Source: an uncultured Flavobacteriales bacterium
Lineage (GTDB): Bacteria; Bacteroidota; Bacteroidia; Flavobacteriales_D; Sanyastnellaceae
NCBI GenBank assembly: GCA_938084585.1
Contig: CALKFF010000011.1
Coordinates: 1 to 64,000, forward strand
Reading direction: 5' to 3'
DNA length: 64,000 bases
The position numbers and the translations under genes were made by a program. The number at the start of each line of letters is the position of its first letter. Position 1 is the stretch's first letter. Shown here piece by piece: positions 28,808 through 42,288 of the stretch. Below the pieces are notes generated by a model. The model saw only the letters and a program-made list of their open reading frames with translations. It did no database searches and had not been told where the DNA came from.

Positions 28808-31606
28808 ATGAGCTTGTATTCAGCATATCTCCAAGAGATTGAAGACCGAAAGGGCGAAGGCCTCCATGCCAAACCCATCGACGACACGGCGTTGTTGTCC
28901 GAGGTCATTGACCATATCAAGGATCCCAACCACCCGGAGCGGGAGGCGTCGCTTCATTTTTTCGTGTACAACGTCCTGCCCGGCACCACCAGTGCGGCCG
29001 GCGTCAAGGCGCAGTTCTTGAAGTCCATCGTGCTCGGGGATGTGGAAGTGGCGGAAATCACCCGCACCGCAGCGTTTGAGCAGCTCTCGCACATGAAAGG
29101 GGGCCCATCCGTGGAGGTGCTTTTGGATTTGGCCTTGGGAGAAAATGCCGACATCGCAGCTGAAGCTGGCGACGTCCTGAAAACACAGGTGTTCCTCTAC
29201 GAAGCAGACACAGAGCGGCTCGAAGCGGCCCACAAGGCGGGCAACGCCGTGGCCACGAGCATCATCGAGAGCTACGCCCAGGCGGAGTTCTTCACCAAGC
29301 TGCCCGACGTGGAAGAAACGATCGACGTGGTGACCTACATCGCCGGGGTCGGCGACATCTCCACCGACTTGTTGTCTCCGGGGTCCGACGCGCACTCTCG
29401 CTCCGACCGCGAGTTGCACGGCAAGTCCATGTTCGAACACGACAGCGAGCGTCAGCAAGAATTGCTGGAACTCCAAAAGCAACACCCAGGCAAGCGCGTT
29501 ATGCTTGTGGCCGAAAAAGGCACCATGGGTGTGGGATCGTCTCGGATGTCTGGGGTGAACAACGTCGCCCTGTGGATCGGCAAGCAGGCCAGCCCGTACG
29601 TGCCCTTCATCAACATTGCCCCTGTGGTGGCCGGCACCAACGGCATCTCCCCCATTTTCTTGACCACTGTGGGCGTGACTGGCGGCATTGGGGTGGACTT
29701 GAAGAACTGGGTCAAAAAGACCGACGCCGACGGAAACGTCGTCATGGACGCCGAGGGGGAACCCGTCTTGGAGCAGGCCTACTCTGTGGAGACCGGCACG
29801 GTGTTGACCATCAACACCAAGACCAAAAAGCTTTACAAGGACGGCCAAGAGTTGATCGACATTTCGTCCTCGCTCACGCCGCAGAAAATGGAATTCATGC
29901 GTGCAGGCGGGTCGTACGCGATTGTGTTTGGCAAAAAGCTCCAAACCTTCGCAGCGAAGGTCCTTGGCATCGACGTGCCGCCGGTGTTCGCCACGTCCAA
30001 GGAGATCAGCCACGAGGGCCAAGGGTTCACCGCCGTGGAGAAGATCTTCAACAAGAACGCGGTGGGCACTTCTGGTCAACCGCTCCACGCCGGCTCGTAC
30101 GTGCGGGCTGAAGTCAACATTGTCGGTTCCCAGGACACCACAGGGTTGATGACTTCCCAGGAGTTGGAAATGATGGCCGCCACGACCATCTCCCCCATCG
30201 TGGACGGGGCCTACCAATCCGGTTGCCACACGGCGTCGGTTTGGGATTTGAAGGCCCAGGAGAACATCCCGCGGCTGATGCGTTTCATGAACGACTTTGG
30301 GCTCATCACCGGCCGCGACCCCAAGGGAGAGTACCACGCCATGACCGACGTCATTCACAAGGTCTTGAACGACTTGACGGTGGACGACTGGGCCATCATC
30401 ATCGGCGGCGACTCGCACACGCGCATGTCCAAGGGCGTGGCGTTTGGCGCAGACTCCGGCACGGTGGCGTTGGCGTTGGCCACCGGCGAGGCGTCGATGC
30501 CGATTCCCGAATCGGTCAAGGTGACGTTCAAAGGCGAGATGAAGGACCACATGGACTTCCGCGACGTCGTTCACGCCACCCAAGCCCAAATGCTCCAGCA
30601 TTTCGGCGGCGAGAACGTGTTCCAAGGCCGCGTCATCGAGGTCCACATCGGCACCTTGCCGTCAGACCAGGCATTCACGTTCACGGACTGGACGGCAGAA
30701 ATGAAGGCCAAGGCGTCGATTTGCATCTCCGAGCCTGAGACGTTGATCGAGTCGTTGGAAATTGCGAAAGGCCGCATCCAAATCATGATCGACAAGGGCA
30801 TGGACAACGAGCCGCAAGTCCTTCAAGGCCTGATCGACCGCGCCAACAAGCGCATTGAGGAAATTCGTTCTGGCAAGAAGCCACCCCTCATGCCTGACGA
30901 CAACGCGAAGTACCACGCGGAATTTGAGGTGGACTTGGACATCATCAGCCAGCCCATGATTGCGGACCCCGACGTCCACAACGAAGACGTCTCCAAGCGC
31001 TACACCCACGACACCATCCGCCCGCTCTCGTTCTACGGCGGCGAAAAGGAGGTCGACCTCGGGTTTGTGGGCTCTTGCATGGTGCACAAAGGCGATTTGA
31101 AGATCGTCGCGCGCATGTTGAAAAACCTCGAAAAGCAGCAAGGCGAAGTGACCTTCAAGGCCCCTCTCGTGGTGACCGCGCCGACCTACAACATCATCGA
31201 CGAGTTGAAAGAAGAAGGCGACTGGGACGTGCTCCAGAAGTACTCCGGATTCGAGTTCGACGACGACGCCCCCAAAACCTCAGCGCGCACCGAGTACGAC
31301 AACATGATGTACTTGGAACGCCCCGGCTGCAACCTCTGCATGGGCAACCAGGAGAAGGCCGCCAAAGGCGACACCGTCTTGGCGACCTCGACGCGTTTGT
31401 TCCAAGGCCGTGTGGTGAAAGACTCCGAGCGCAAGAAGGGCGAGTCCCTCTTGGCCTCCACGCCTGTGGTGGTCCTTTCGGCCATCTTGGGCCGGACGCC
31501 GACCATGGAGGAATACGAATCGGCTGTGGACGGCATCACGCTGACCAAGTTTGCGCCGCCTCTGAAGAAGATGAGCGCTGGACCTGGCCACCTGTTGTCG
31601 TACTGA
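28808..31606 (+). CDS. acnB: Bifunctional aconitate hydratase 2 / 2-methylisocitrate dehydratase
   Basis: 932 aa; AcnB HEAT-like N-terminus, MGVGSSRMSGVNNVALW, GGDSHTRMSKGVAFGADSGTVALALATGE, NLCMGNQEKA. Confidence 0.95.
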   Translation: MSLYSAYLQEIEDRKGEGLHAKPIDDTALLSEVIDHIKDPNHPEREASLHFFVYNVLPGTTSAAGVKAQFLKSIVLGDVEVAEITRTAAFEQLSHMKGGPSVEVLLDLALGENADIAAEAGDVLKTQVFLYEADTERLEAAHKAGNAVATSIIESYAQAEFFTKLPDVEETIDVVTYIAGVGDISTDLLSPGSDAHSRSDRELHGKSMFEHDSERQQELLELQKQHPGKRVMLVAEKGTMGVGSSRMSGVNNVALWIGKQASPYVPFINIAPVVAGTNGISPIFLTTVGVTGGIGVDLKNWVKKTDADGNVVMDAEGEPVLEQAYSVETGTVLTINTKTKKLYKDGQELIDISSSLTPQKMEFMRAGGSYAIVFGKKLQTFAAKVLGIDVPPVFATSKEISHEGQGFTAVEKIFNKNAVGTSGQPLHAGSYVRAEVNIVGSQDTTGLMTSQELEMMAATTISPIVDGAYQSGCHTASVWDLKAQENIPRLMRFMNDFGLITGRDPKGEYHAMTDVIHKVLNDLTVDDWAIIIGGDSHTRMSKGVAFGADSGTVALALATGEASMPIPESVKVTFKGEMKDHMDFRDVVHATQAQMLQHFGGENVFQGRVIEVHIGTLPSDQAFTFTDWTAEMKAKASICISEPETLIESLEIAKGRIQIMIDKGMDNEPQVLQGLIDRANKRIEEIRSGKKPPLMPDDNAKYHAEFEVDLDIISQPMIADPDVHNEDVSKRYTHDTIRPLSFYGGEKEVDLGFVGSCMVHKGDLKIVARMLKNLEKQQGEVTFKAPLVVTAPTYNIIDELKEEGDWDVLQKYSGFEFDDDAPKTSARTEYDNMMYLERPGCNLCMGNQEKAAKGDTVLATSTRLFQGRVVKDSERKKGESLLASTPVVVLSAILGRTPTMEEYESAVDGITLTKFAPPLKKMSAGPGHLLSY

Positions 31607-31643
31607 CCTGCCAGGGCTTCCTTCGTGAAGTAACTTGACCGCG

Positions 31644-32880
31644 ATGGCTTCGAATTCGACGTTGTGGCGGGACATGGTGCACGTGGCGTTGCGCTCCATC
31701 CGAGGGCAAGTGCTGCGCACCTCCTTGACGGTGGGCATCATTGGCATTGGCATCATGGCCCTCATCGCCATGGTCACCGCCACAGAGTCCCTCAAGGCCA
31801 ACGTGCGTCAAGAATTTTCCGCGCTGGGCACCCAGAGTTTCTCCATCGACCAGATGCGCAGTGGCGGCATGTTTGGCGGCAAACGCGTCTTGCCCAGCAG
31901 CCCCATCAACTTCAGGGAGGCCGTGCAATTCAAGGAGGAGGCCAGCGGGTCTTTTGAAGTCGCCACCTCGGTCTACGGCACCGGCATGGCCACCGTCACC
32001 CGAGGCAGCGAACGCACCGACCCCAACGTGAGCGTTCAAGGCGTGGACGACCTCTACTTGGGCGTCAGCGGCTTGGGCGTCTCGAAGGGCCGAAACTTCA
32101 CAGACCACGAAATCACCACGGGCGCCTCGGTGGTTATGGTCGGCCAGTCCATCGTGTCTCGTCTCTTCGAAGCGTGGGAAGACCCGGTGGGCCAACACGT
32201 GTTGGTGGGTGCGCAACGCTACAACGTCATTGGGGTCTTGGAGGCTCGGGGGACGTCGTTTGGCATGTCCCTAGACAACCAAATCCTGATGCCCATCCCT
32301 TGTGTGCGCCGCCAATACTCCGACGAAGGGCGGAGTTACAACCTCACCTGCACCGTGGAGAAGGCCGAGGACATGCCCGCTGCCGTGGACGTGGCCACCG
32401 GCCTCATGCGGGTGGTGCGCGGGGACGCACCGGGAGAACCCAACTCGTTCAGGGTGCGGCAAAGCAACCAACTCGTGGACACCCTGCTGGAAGCCACAGA
32501 CGGCATCACGTTGGCCGCGGTGTTCATCGGGCTCATCACCCTGTTTGGCGCGGGCATCGGCTTGATGAACATCATGCTCGTGTCTGTCAGCGAACGCACC
32601 CGCGAAATCGGCACCCGAAAAAGCCTGGGCGCTTCGAGCGCGGCCATCCGCACCCAGTTTTTGGTGGAGGTCATGGTCATTGGGCAATTGGGCGGGGTCT
32701 TGGGCATCGCCCTGGGCTTGTTGACCGGCAACCTCATTGCGGGGTACTTCGAAACGCCGTTTGTTGTGCCGTGGGGCTGGGTCACCGTGGGCGTCGTGTT
32801 GTGCTTGCTGACAAGCCTCGTCTCAGGCTACTACCCGGCCCGTTTGGCGGCGCGCTTGGACCCCATCGTCGCCTTGGGCC

Positions 32881-32888
<8 letters not shown>
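31644..32888 (+). CDS. ABC transporter permease, MacB-like
   Basis: MacB periplasmic core plus FtsX; LMNIMLVSVSERTREIGTRKSLGAS. Confidence 0.9.
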
Positions 32889-36194
<3,306 letters not shown>

Positions 36195-36280
36195 TCACAC
36201 AAGTTACGTGACAACCTAAAACCTCAGAGGCCTTCCATGCGTCAAACGGCGTTACATTCGTGAAAGCTGATTTTCAACCA

Positions 36281-37747
36281 ATGAAACATCCCATGATTTG
36301 GACTCTTTGCATGGCCGCGACACTTGCGGTCGGATGCGGAAACGCCTCTGAAGGAACCTCTTCTTCTGCAACTTCAACGCCTGCTTCAAGCACGCCGAAA
36401 GCCAGTGCGCCTGCCGCCTCTCAACAGCCTGACGTCACCGTCTCTGCCAAATGGAAAGACGGCGTGACCGACGCGAACCGCGGGGACAAAACCGGCAAGG
36501 TGCGCCTTCAGGGCACAGTGCCTGCCGCCAACGGCTCGGTCCTTTACCTCTACGAAACCGAGGGGCGCAACCTGACCTTGATGGACAGCGCCAAGGTCCA
36601 GAACCAGGCCTTTGATTTTGGCCAGGTGGAGGTGCACCGCGGGTTTTACCAGTTGGCCACCGACAACGCCAAGAACAATTGCCAGTTTGTGATGAACCCC
36701 GACGAGCCGCAGGTCAACTTGAAGTTCCGCTCCAAGCAACTGACCAGCAGCAAGACGGCGGAAGGCAGCCAGGAAAACGCGGCTTGGTTCACGTACCAAA
36801 ACTTCTCACGCGTCAACAACAACCAAATCCGTTCGCTCCGGAAGCAGCTCAAGGACAGCCCGTTCCGCGCTCAGGTGGAGAAGCAGATTGAAGACAAGGA
36901 AATGGAGTTGGTGGCCAAGCAACACGAGTTGATGGGCCAGTACCCCGACACGTACCTCGCCAAGTTTTTGGGCTGGCGCAACCCCAAGTACCCCAAGTCG
37001 CAGGGCAACTACTTCGACGACATGGACCCCATGGACAACAGCTTGGTGCGCAGCATGGCCATCAGCGACCGCATCCAAGGGTTCATGGTGGCGTACAGCA
37101 AGGGCAACGACCCAGGGTTCTTGGCCTGCATCGACTTGGTGAAGGCGCACTTCGAGCCCAACCCGGTCACCCTGGAAAGCGCGTTGTACTCCATGCTTGA
37201 AGGATTCTACAACACCGGCAAGGAGCACATCTGCCAGTACATCCTCGACAACTACATCTACGACGAAGATTGCGGCGCGGATTTGAGCGACGTCATTCGC
37301 CAGCGTGCACAAGGCATCATCAACCTTCAGGTGGGCAAGACCCCGCCCAACTTCACCATGGACAAATGGGACGGCGGCTCGTTGAACCTCATGGAAACGG
37401 CCAAAGCCAACAAGTACACCTTGGTCATGTTTTGGGCTTCGTGGTGTCACAAGTGTGAGCAGGAGATTCCCGTGTTGATTCCCGTCCATGCGAAGTACAA
37501 GAGCCAGGGCTTCGAAGCCATTGGCGTGAGCCTGGACCAGGCGCGCTCCACGTGGGTCGGCGTCATTGAACAGCGCGGCATGAGCTACCCCAACGTGAGC
37601 CAGCTGCAAGGCTGGGACTCGCCCATCGTCAAGGATTACAAGATCACGGCCACGCCAACGTACTTCTTGTTGGACAGCGAAGGCAAGATTGTGCTGAAGC
37701 CCAAGCGTGTGTACGAGGTCGACGCCTTCTTGGCCAAGAACCTCTAA
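36281..37747 (+). CDS. TlpA-family thioredoxin-like lipoprotein (DUF4369-like N-terminus)
   Basis: Lipobox LAVGCGN; FWASWCHKCEQEIPVLIPVHAKYKSQGFEAIGVSLD. Confidence 0.85.
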   Translation: MKHPMIWTLCMAATLAVGCGNASEGTSSSATSTPASSTPKASAPAASQQPDVTVSAKWKDGVTDANRGDKTGKVRLQGTVPAANGSVLYLYETEGRNLTLMDSAKVQNQAFDFGQVEVHRGFYQLATDNAKNNCQFVMNPDEPQVNLKFRSKQLTSSKTAEGSQENAAWFTYQNFSRVNNNQIRSLRKQLKDSPFRAQVEKQIEDKEMELVAKQHELMGQYPDTYLAKFLGWRNPKYPKSQGNYFDDMDPMDNSLVRSMAISDRIQGFMVAYSKGNDPGFLACIDLVKAHFEPNPVTLESALYSMLEGFYNTGKEHICQYILDNYIYDEDCGADLSDVIRQRAQGIINLQVGKTPPNFTMDKWDGGSLNLMETAKANKYTLVMFWASWCHKCEQEIPVLIPVHAKYKSQGFEAIGVSLDQARSTWVGVIEQRGMSYPNVSQLQGWDSPIVKDYKITATPTYFLLDSEGKIVLKPKRVYEVDAFLAKNL

Positions 37748-37749
37748 GG

Positions 37750-38640
37750 TCACCCCTTTTCGGAGGCCTTCCACGCTTTGTAGACGGCCAACACCATGCC
37801 GTCGCTGAGCCCCACCTTGGGCACGTGCATGTGGGTCGCTTGGGCCAATTGCATGACCCGGGTGTAGATGTCTGCAGCGGGCACGATGACTTCCGCGCGG
37901 TCTGGCTTCAAGTGGAACCGAGACATTCGCTCGTTGTGGCTGGCCGAAGCCAACGCATCCGACAGCTTGAGAAGCTTTTTCAGCGACACCGCGTCGTGCC
38001 TCGGCAACAGGGCAAGGCGTTGCAACCGGTTGGCGTTGCCCCCCGTCCCGATGGCGTAGAGAGGCCGTCCAGGCTCGGAGATTTCGCCGATGTACGCGTT
38101 CACGGCGTCCCATTCCCCGTCGGGGATTTGGTGCTGAAGGGCGCGCACCGTTCCCAGTTTGAAGCTCTTCCCTTTGATGCGTTTGCCGTGACGGATCAAG
38201 GTCAATTCCGTGCTGCCTCCCCCCACGTCGATGTACAAGTAATCCTTGTCTTGGTCAAAATCGGCCGCATTGAAGTTGGAGAAAATCAAATCCGCCTCTT
38301 CATCTCCGGAGATGACCTCGATGTTCACGTTGGCACGCTTCTTCACTTGCTTCACCACGTCTTTCACGTTGGTGGCTTCACGCATGGCGCTGGTGGCGCA
38401 TGCCCTGAACCAGTCGATGCCGTGCACGTCCATCAAGTGCCAAAACGCCTTCATGGCCTTGGTCAACTCCGACAAGCGCTTGTCGGACACGGCACCCGTG
38501 CTGAAGACGTCGGCGCCAAGTCGAATGGGGACGCGGTAGTAGGCCAGTTTTTGGGCTTGTGGGCGGCCATCCACTTCCTCCACGCGCGAGACCAGCAGCC
38601 TCACCGCGTTGGACCCGATGTCAATGGCGGCGCACTTCAT
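37750..38640 (-). CDS. ppx: Ppx/GppA exopolyphosphatase family protein
   Basis: 296 aa; AAIDIGSNAVRLLV; YIDVGGGSTELTLI; overlaps ppk1 stop. Confidence 0.9.
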   Translation of the reverse strand: MKCAAIDIGSNAVRLLVSRVEEVDGRPQAQKLAYYRVPIRLGADVFSTGAVSDKRLSELTKAMKAFWHLMDVHGIDWFRACATSAMREATNVKDVVKQVKKRANVNIEVISGDEEADLIFSNFNAADFDQDKDYLYIDVGGGSTELTLIRHGKRIKGKSFKLGTVRALQHQIPDGEWDAVNAYIGEISEPGRPLYAIGTGGNANRLQRLALLPRHDAVSLKKLLKLSDALASASHNERMSRFHLKPDRAEVIVPAADIYTRVMQLAQATHMHVPKVGLSDGMVLAVYKAWKASEKG

Positions 38641-40691
38641 CCTTGAGCTGCGTGGTATGCGTACAGGCGCTCTTGGGCCAAAAAGGGCGCTCCCCCCACC
38701 TCCCCAGCCGGGAGATTGTCGCCGTCCTCCGTCACACGTCTGGCCTTTTGGTTGTCGCGCCAAAGGTGGTCGAACAAATCCACGAGTTGGTTCTTCAACC
38801 CAGGGTCCAACACAGGCGTGGTGACTTCCACGCGGCGGTCCAGGTTCCTGGTCATCCAATCGGCGCTGCTGAGGTACACCTGGGTGTCTCCGCCGCCCGC
38901 GAACACCGCAAACCTGCTGTGCTCCAAGTAGCGTCCCACGACCGACCTCACCTCGATGTTGTCGCTCAGGCCGGGCACCCCAGCTTTCAGCGCGCAAATG
39001 CCCCGCACCACGAGTTGAATGCGGACACCAGCCGCCGAGGCCCTGTACAATTTGTCAATCATCCCGGTGTCCACCAGGTTGTTCAACTTGAGCCGGATCC
39101 ACGCCTCTTTCCCCGCCTTCGCCCGTTTCATCTCCTCGTTGATGAGGTTCATGAACCGCCGGCGGTTCGTGAAGGGACTCACAAACAACAGCTTGTACTG
39201 CTTGCGCTCGAAGCTGCTTTCAAAAAAATCGAAAATCTTGGCCACTTCTTTCGTAAGGTCCGAGTGCGCGGTCAGCAAGCTCAGGTCCTCGTACACCCCG
39301 GCCGTCTTCTCGTGGAAATTGCCTGTACCGATGTGGGCGTAACGTCGCACGCGGCCTTGGTGTTTCCGGGTGATGAGGATGAGCTTGGCGTGCACCTTCA
39401 ACTTGGGAATCCCAAAACGGACCACCACCCCTGCCTCCTTCAGCATGTTGCTGATGCGGATGTTCTGTTGTTCGTCGAAGCGCGCCGCCAATTCCACCAC
39501 GACCTCCACGTGCTTTCCGTTGCGGGCGGCGTTCACCAGCGCGTTGATCACCAAGCTGTTCTTGGCGACACGGTACAGGTTGATCTGAATGGTTCGGACG
39601 CTCGGGTCGATGGCGGCTTCACGCAACAAATCCACCACATGCACAAACTTGTGGTACGGGTAGTGCAACAGGATGTCGCCCTCGTCGATGGCATTCATCA
39701 CGCTTGTGGCGGCCTTCAAGCGTGGATGGGTCAAGGGCTTCTGGGCAGGGTGCACCAACTCGGACCGGCCGAAGTCGGGGAACCCCATCAAGTCCCGGCG
39801 GTTGTGGTAGCGCTCGCCGGGAATGACGCTTGCTTCCGATTGCAATTCCAGCTTGCGAAGCAAGGCCTGGAGCATGTCCTTGGGCATCTGACGGTCATAC
39901 AGGAAACGGACGACCTCGCCCGAACTCCGCCGCTTGAGACCACGCTCCATCTTGGCCATCACCGACCGGGTCAAATCGTCGTCCATGTCGATGGCCGCGT
40001 CTCGGGTCGCCTTGATGGCAAACGCCTCGATGTGCACTGCCTCGAACAACTTGAAGATCCTGGGCAAGGCCTCTCGAATGACGTCGTCCAGGAACATGAC
40101 GCGCTTCAGACCTTGGTCGGCCGGCAGCGTCAAGAACCGGGGCAAGTGGCTCGGCAGCTGGATCAAGGCCAACTTCTTTTTGCCCTCGGCCGAGGTGAGA
40201 CGGATGGCCAAGTACCCCTCCCCGTCCACCAACTCTGGCATTTCCACCCCCCGTCCCAACATGATGGGCACCAAGGATGGGCGAACCGTCTTGCGGAAGT
40301 AATCGTCCACAAATTCCGCATCTCCTGGCGCAAGGTGGGCCTCGTCCACCATGGCGATGCCCTCGCGCCTCAACTCATGCTGAAGGGCCACGAAGGTGTC
40401 GTCAAACTCGCCTTGAAGCCGGGTGATTTGGGCTTCAATTTCCTTCAACGTGCGCACAACCGAGAATCCCAGGGTGGTTTTCGCCTTGGCATCCACGGAC
40501 GCCATGCGTTGCAAATACGCCACGCGCACCCGGTAGAACTCGTCGAGGTTGTTGGAGAAGATGCCCAGGAAGCGCATGCGTTCCACCAGCGGATTGTCGG
40601 CGGATTGCGCCTCCTGAAGCACCCGGTGGTTGAAGGACAGCCAACTGAGTTCTCGGTTGATGTAACGGTCGGTGTCGCCCCCCTTCTTCAT
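38637..40691 (-). CDS. ppk1: Polyphosphate kinase 1
   Basis: RYINRELSWLSFNHRVLQEA; LHYPYHKFVHVVDLLREAAIDPSVRTIQINLYRVA; IGTGNFHEKTAGVYEDLSLLT. Confidence 0.96.
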   Translation of the reverse strand: MKKGGDTDRYINRELSWLSFNHRVLQEAQSADNPLVERMRFLGIFSNNLDEFYRVRVAYLQRMASVDAKAKTTLGFSVVRTLKEIEAQITRLQGEFDDTFVALQHELRREGIAMVDEAHLAPGDAEFVDDYFRKTVRPSLVPIMLGRGVEMPELVDGEGYLAIRLTSAEGKKKLALIQLPSHLPRFLTLPADQGLKRVMFLDDVIREALPRIFKLFEAVHIEAFAIKATRDAAIDMDDDLTRSVMAKMERGLKRRSSGEVVRFLYDRQMPKDMLQALLRKLELQSEASVIPGERYHNRRDLMGFPDFGRSELVHPAQKPLTHPRLKAATSVMNAIDEGDILLHYPYHKFVHVVDLLREAAIDPSVRTIQINLYRVAKNSLVINALVNAARNGKHVEVVVELAARFDEQQNIRISNMLKEAGVVVRFGIPKLKVHAKLILITRKHQGRVRRYAHIGTGNFHEKTAGVYEDLSLLTAHSDLTKEVAKIFDFFESSFERKQYKLLFVSPFTNRRRFMNLINEEMKRAKAGKEAWIRLKLNNLVDTGMIDKLYRASAAGVRIQLVVRGICALKAGVPGLSDNIEVRSVVGRYLEHSRFAVFAGGGDTQVYLSSADWMTRNLDRRVEVTTPVLDPGLKNQLVDLFDHLWRDNQKARRVTEDGDNLPAGEVGGAPFLAQERLYAYHAAQG

Positions 40692-40773
40692 GACACAAAG
40701 ATGAGGCGCTGAAATGTGACTTCCGTGACAATTCTTGGCGGTCCTTCGCTGAACTCCCACCGGAGGCCGTTGT

Positions 40774-40781
40774 TACCTTTG
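40774..40781 (+). promoter_or_regulatory. -7 box TACCTTTG of the peroxiredoxin gene
   Basis: TAnnTTTG match 35 nt before ATG. Confidence 0.55.
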
Positions 40782-40816
40782 CCCCACATCATTCAAACCA
40801 AAAATTCTCAAGAACC

Positions 40817-41449
40817 ATGGCAGTTCTCGTCGGCCGCAAGGCCCCCCACTTCAGCGAAACCGCAGTTGTCAATGGAAAGGACATCGTCGACGGCTTCTCG
40901 CTTGACCAGTACCTCGGCAACAAGTACGTGATCTTGTTCTTCTACCCCAAGGACTTCACCTTCGTGTGCCCCACTGAAATTCACGCCTTCCAGGAGAAGC
41001 TCGGTGAATTTGACGCGCGCAACTGCGCGGTCGTGGGTGTGTCCACCGACACCGCGGAGACCCACCAGGCCTACCTCCGTGTGGCCAAGGACCAAGGCGG
41101 CATTGAAGGCGTGACGTACCCCCTCGTCGCAGACACCAACAAGACCATCTCCACCAACTACGACGTGTTGGCCGGGGAATACGACTACGACGAGGAAGGC
41201 AACTTGACCGCTGAAGGCGAAATGATCGCGTACCGCGGTTTGTTCCTCATCGACAAGGAAGGCATCGTGCGTCACCAGCTCGTGAACTTCTTCCCCATCG
41301 GGCGGAACGTGGACGAAGCCATCCGCGTGTTGGATGCGTGGATCCACAACGAGACCCACGGCGAAGTTTGCCCAGCCAACTGGGAGAAAGGCAAGGACGC
41401 CATGAGCGCCACCAACGACGGCGTGGCCGCCTACCTCGCCAGCCACTGA
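40817..41449 (+). CDS. Peroxiredoxin (2-Cys, AhpC/Prx1 type)
   Basis: 210 aa; YPKDFTFVCPTEIHAFQEK; HGEVCPANWEKGKDAM. Confidence 0.95.
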   Translation: MAVLVGRKAPHFSETAVVNGKDIVDGFSLDQYLGNKYVILFFYPKDFTFVCPTEIHAFQEKLGEFDARNCAVVGVSTDTAETHQAYLRVAKDQGGIEGVTYPLVADTNKTISTNYDVLAGEYDYDEEGNLTAEGEMIAYRGLFLIDKEGIVRHQLVNFFPIGRNVDEAIRVLDAWIHNETHGEVCPANWEKGKDAMSATNDGVAAYLASH

Positions 41450-41467
41450 TCCTGATTCCTCAGGATG

Positions 41468-41503
41468 CAAAAAGCCCCGGCTCTCTCGAGTCGGGGCTTT
41501 TTT
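41468..41503. terminator. Bidirectional rho-independent terminator
   Basis: AAAAAGCCCCG...CGGGGCTTTTTT between convergent genes. Confidence 0.85.
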
Positions 41504-41524
41504 GTGGTCGGTTTGGCAAGGTGC

Positions 41525-41818
41525 TCAGACGCGGTGCTTCTTGCGCCGCACGTGGTGCACCTTCTCGCCGTTCGCCGCCACGAAGGGCTCAGCGTGCTGG
41601 TCAAAGTGGCTGAACAGCTCTTGGGCCGACCACTCAGGACGTGCCTGAATCAGGCAGGCCACGTCGTCGCACGCCACCGCAGGGTTTCCGTCCTCGTCCA
41701 TGATCACGTAGATGTCTCCCACCAACCGCTGGGCCATCTTTTCTTGGTGAGACATGGGCGGGGTGTACACGGCGTCGCGTGTTTGACGGAGTTCATTCAG
41801 GGTGCGTGTCTTGCTCAT
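41525..41818 (-). CDS. Hypothetical protein
   Basis: About 97 aa MSKTRTLNELRQTRDAVYTPPMSHQEKMAQRLVGDIYVI; last gene before terminator. Confidence 0.5.
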   Translation of the reverse strand: MSKTRTLNELRQTRDAVYTPPMSHQEKMAQRLVGDIYVIMDEDGNPAVACDDVACLIQARPEWSAQELFSHFDQHAEPFVAANGEKVHHVRRKKHRV

Positions 41819-41892
41819 TTTCCAAATTCTTTCGAGGATGCAATATACACGCAATCAACAAATTGTGCGTGTACGTTGGACACGGTTTGAGG

Positions 41893-42288
41893 TCAAGCCG
41901 ACCCAAATGCATCGCGGACAAAGGCTTGCACAGCCTTGAGTTGCCCTGGAGCGAATGCGAGCGTCACGTTTTGGTCCTTGGAGCGCAGATGCAAGGTGCC
42001 GTCTTGGTCACAAGCCGACAACTCCACGTGGATGTCCCCTCGGTTCCAAGGCACACCGTAGACCTCAAGGCGGACCCGGAAATACAAGATGGCACCCGAT
42101 TGGGTGCGTTGCAGGTTGGCCCACTTCACGTCGGCCGTTTCGTCGACGAGGGCCTTCAACTCGGCCGAACCGTCGCGCAGACGAAACCGGGGGCTCCCGG
42201 ACTTCTTCCACCAGGGAAGCGGTTTGCCGGAAATGGCGTAGACCTCGGCCCAGCGGTCCGGATCAGCGTACGTCAAGTTCCAAAGCAT
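41893..42288 (-). CDS. Hypothetical protein in photolyase operon
   Basis: About 131 aa MLWNLTYADPDRWAEVYAISGKPLPWWKKSG; start overlaps end of CRY-DASH gene by 26 bp. Confidence 0.55.
   Translation of the reverse strand: MLWNLTYADPDRWAEVYAISGKPLPWWKKSGSPRFRLRDGSAELKALVDETADVKWANLQRTQSGAILYFRVRLEVYGVPWNRGDIHVELSACDQDGTLHLRSKDQNVTLAFAPGQLKAVQAFVRDAFGSA

Noticed and set aside
28820-30646. 608-aa minus-strand ORF
   Set aside because: Antisense shadow of acnB
38559-40712. 717-aa plus-strand ORF
   Set aside because: Antisense shadow of ppk1
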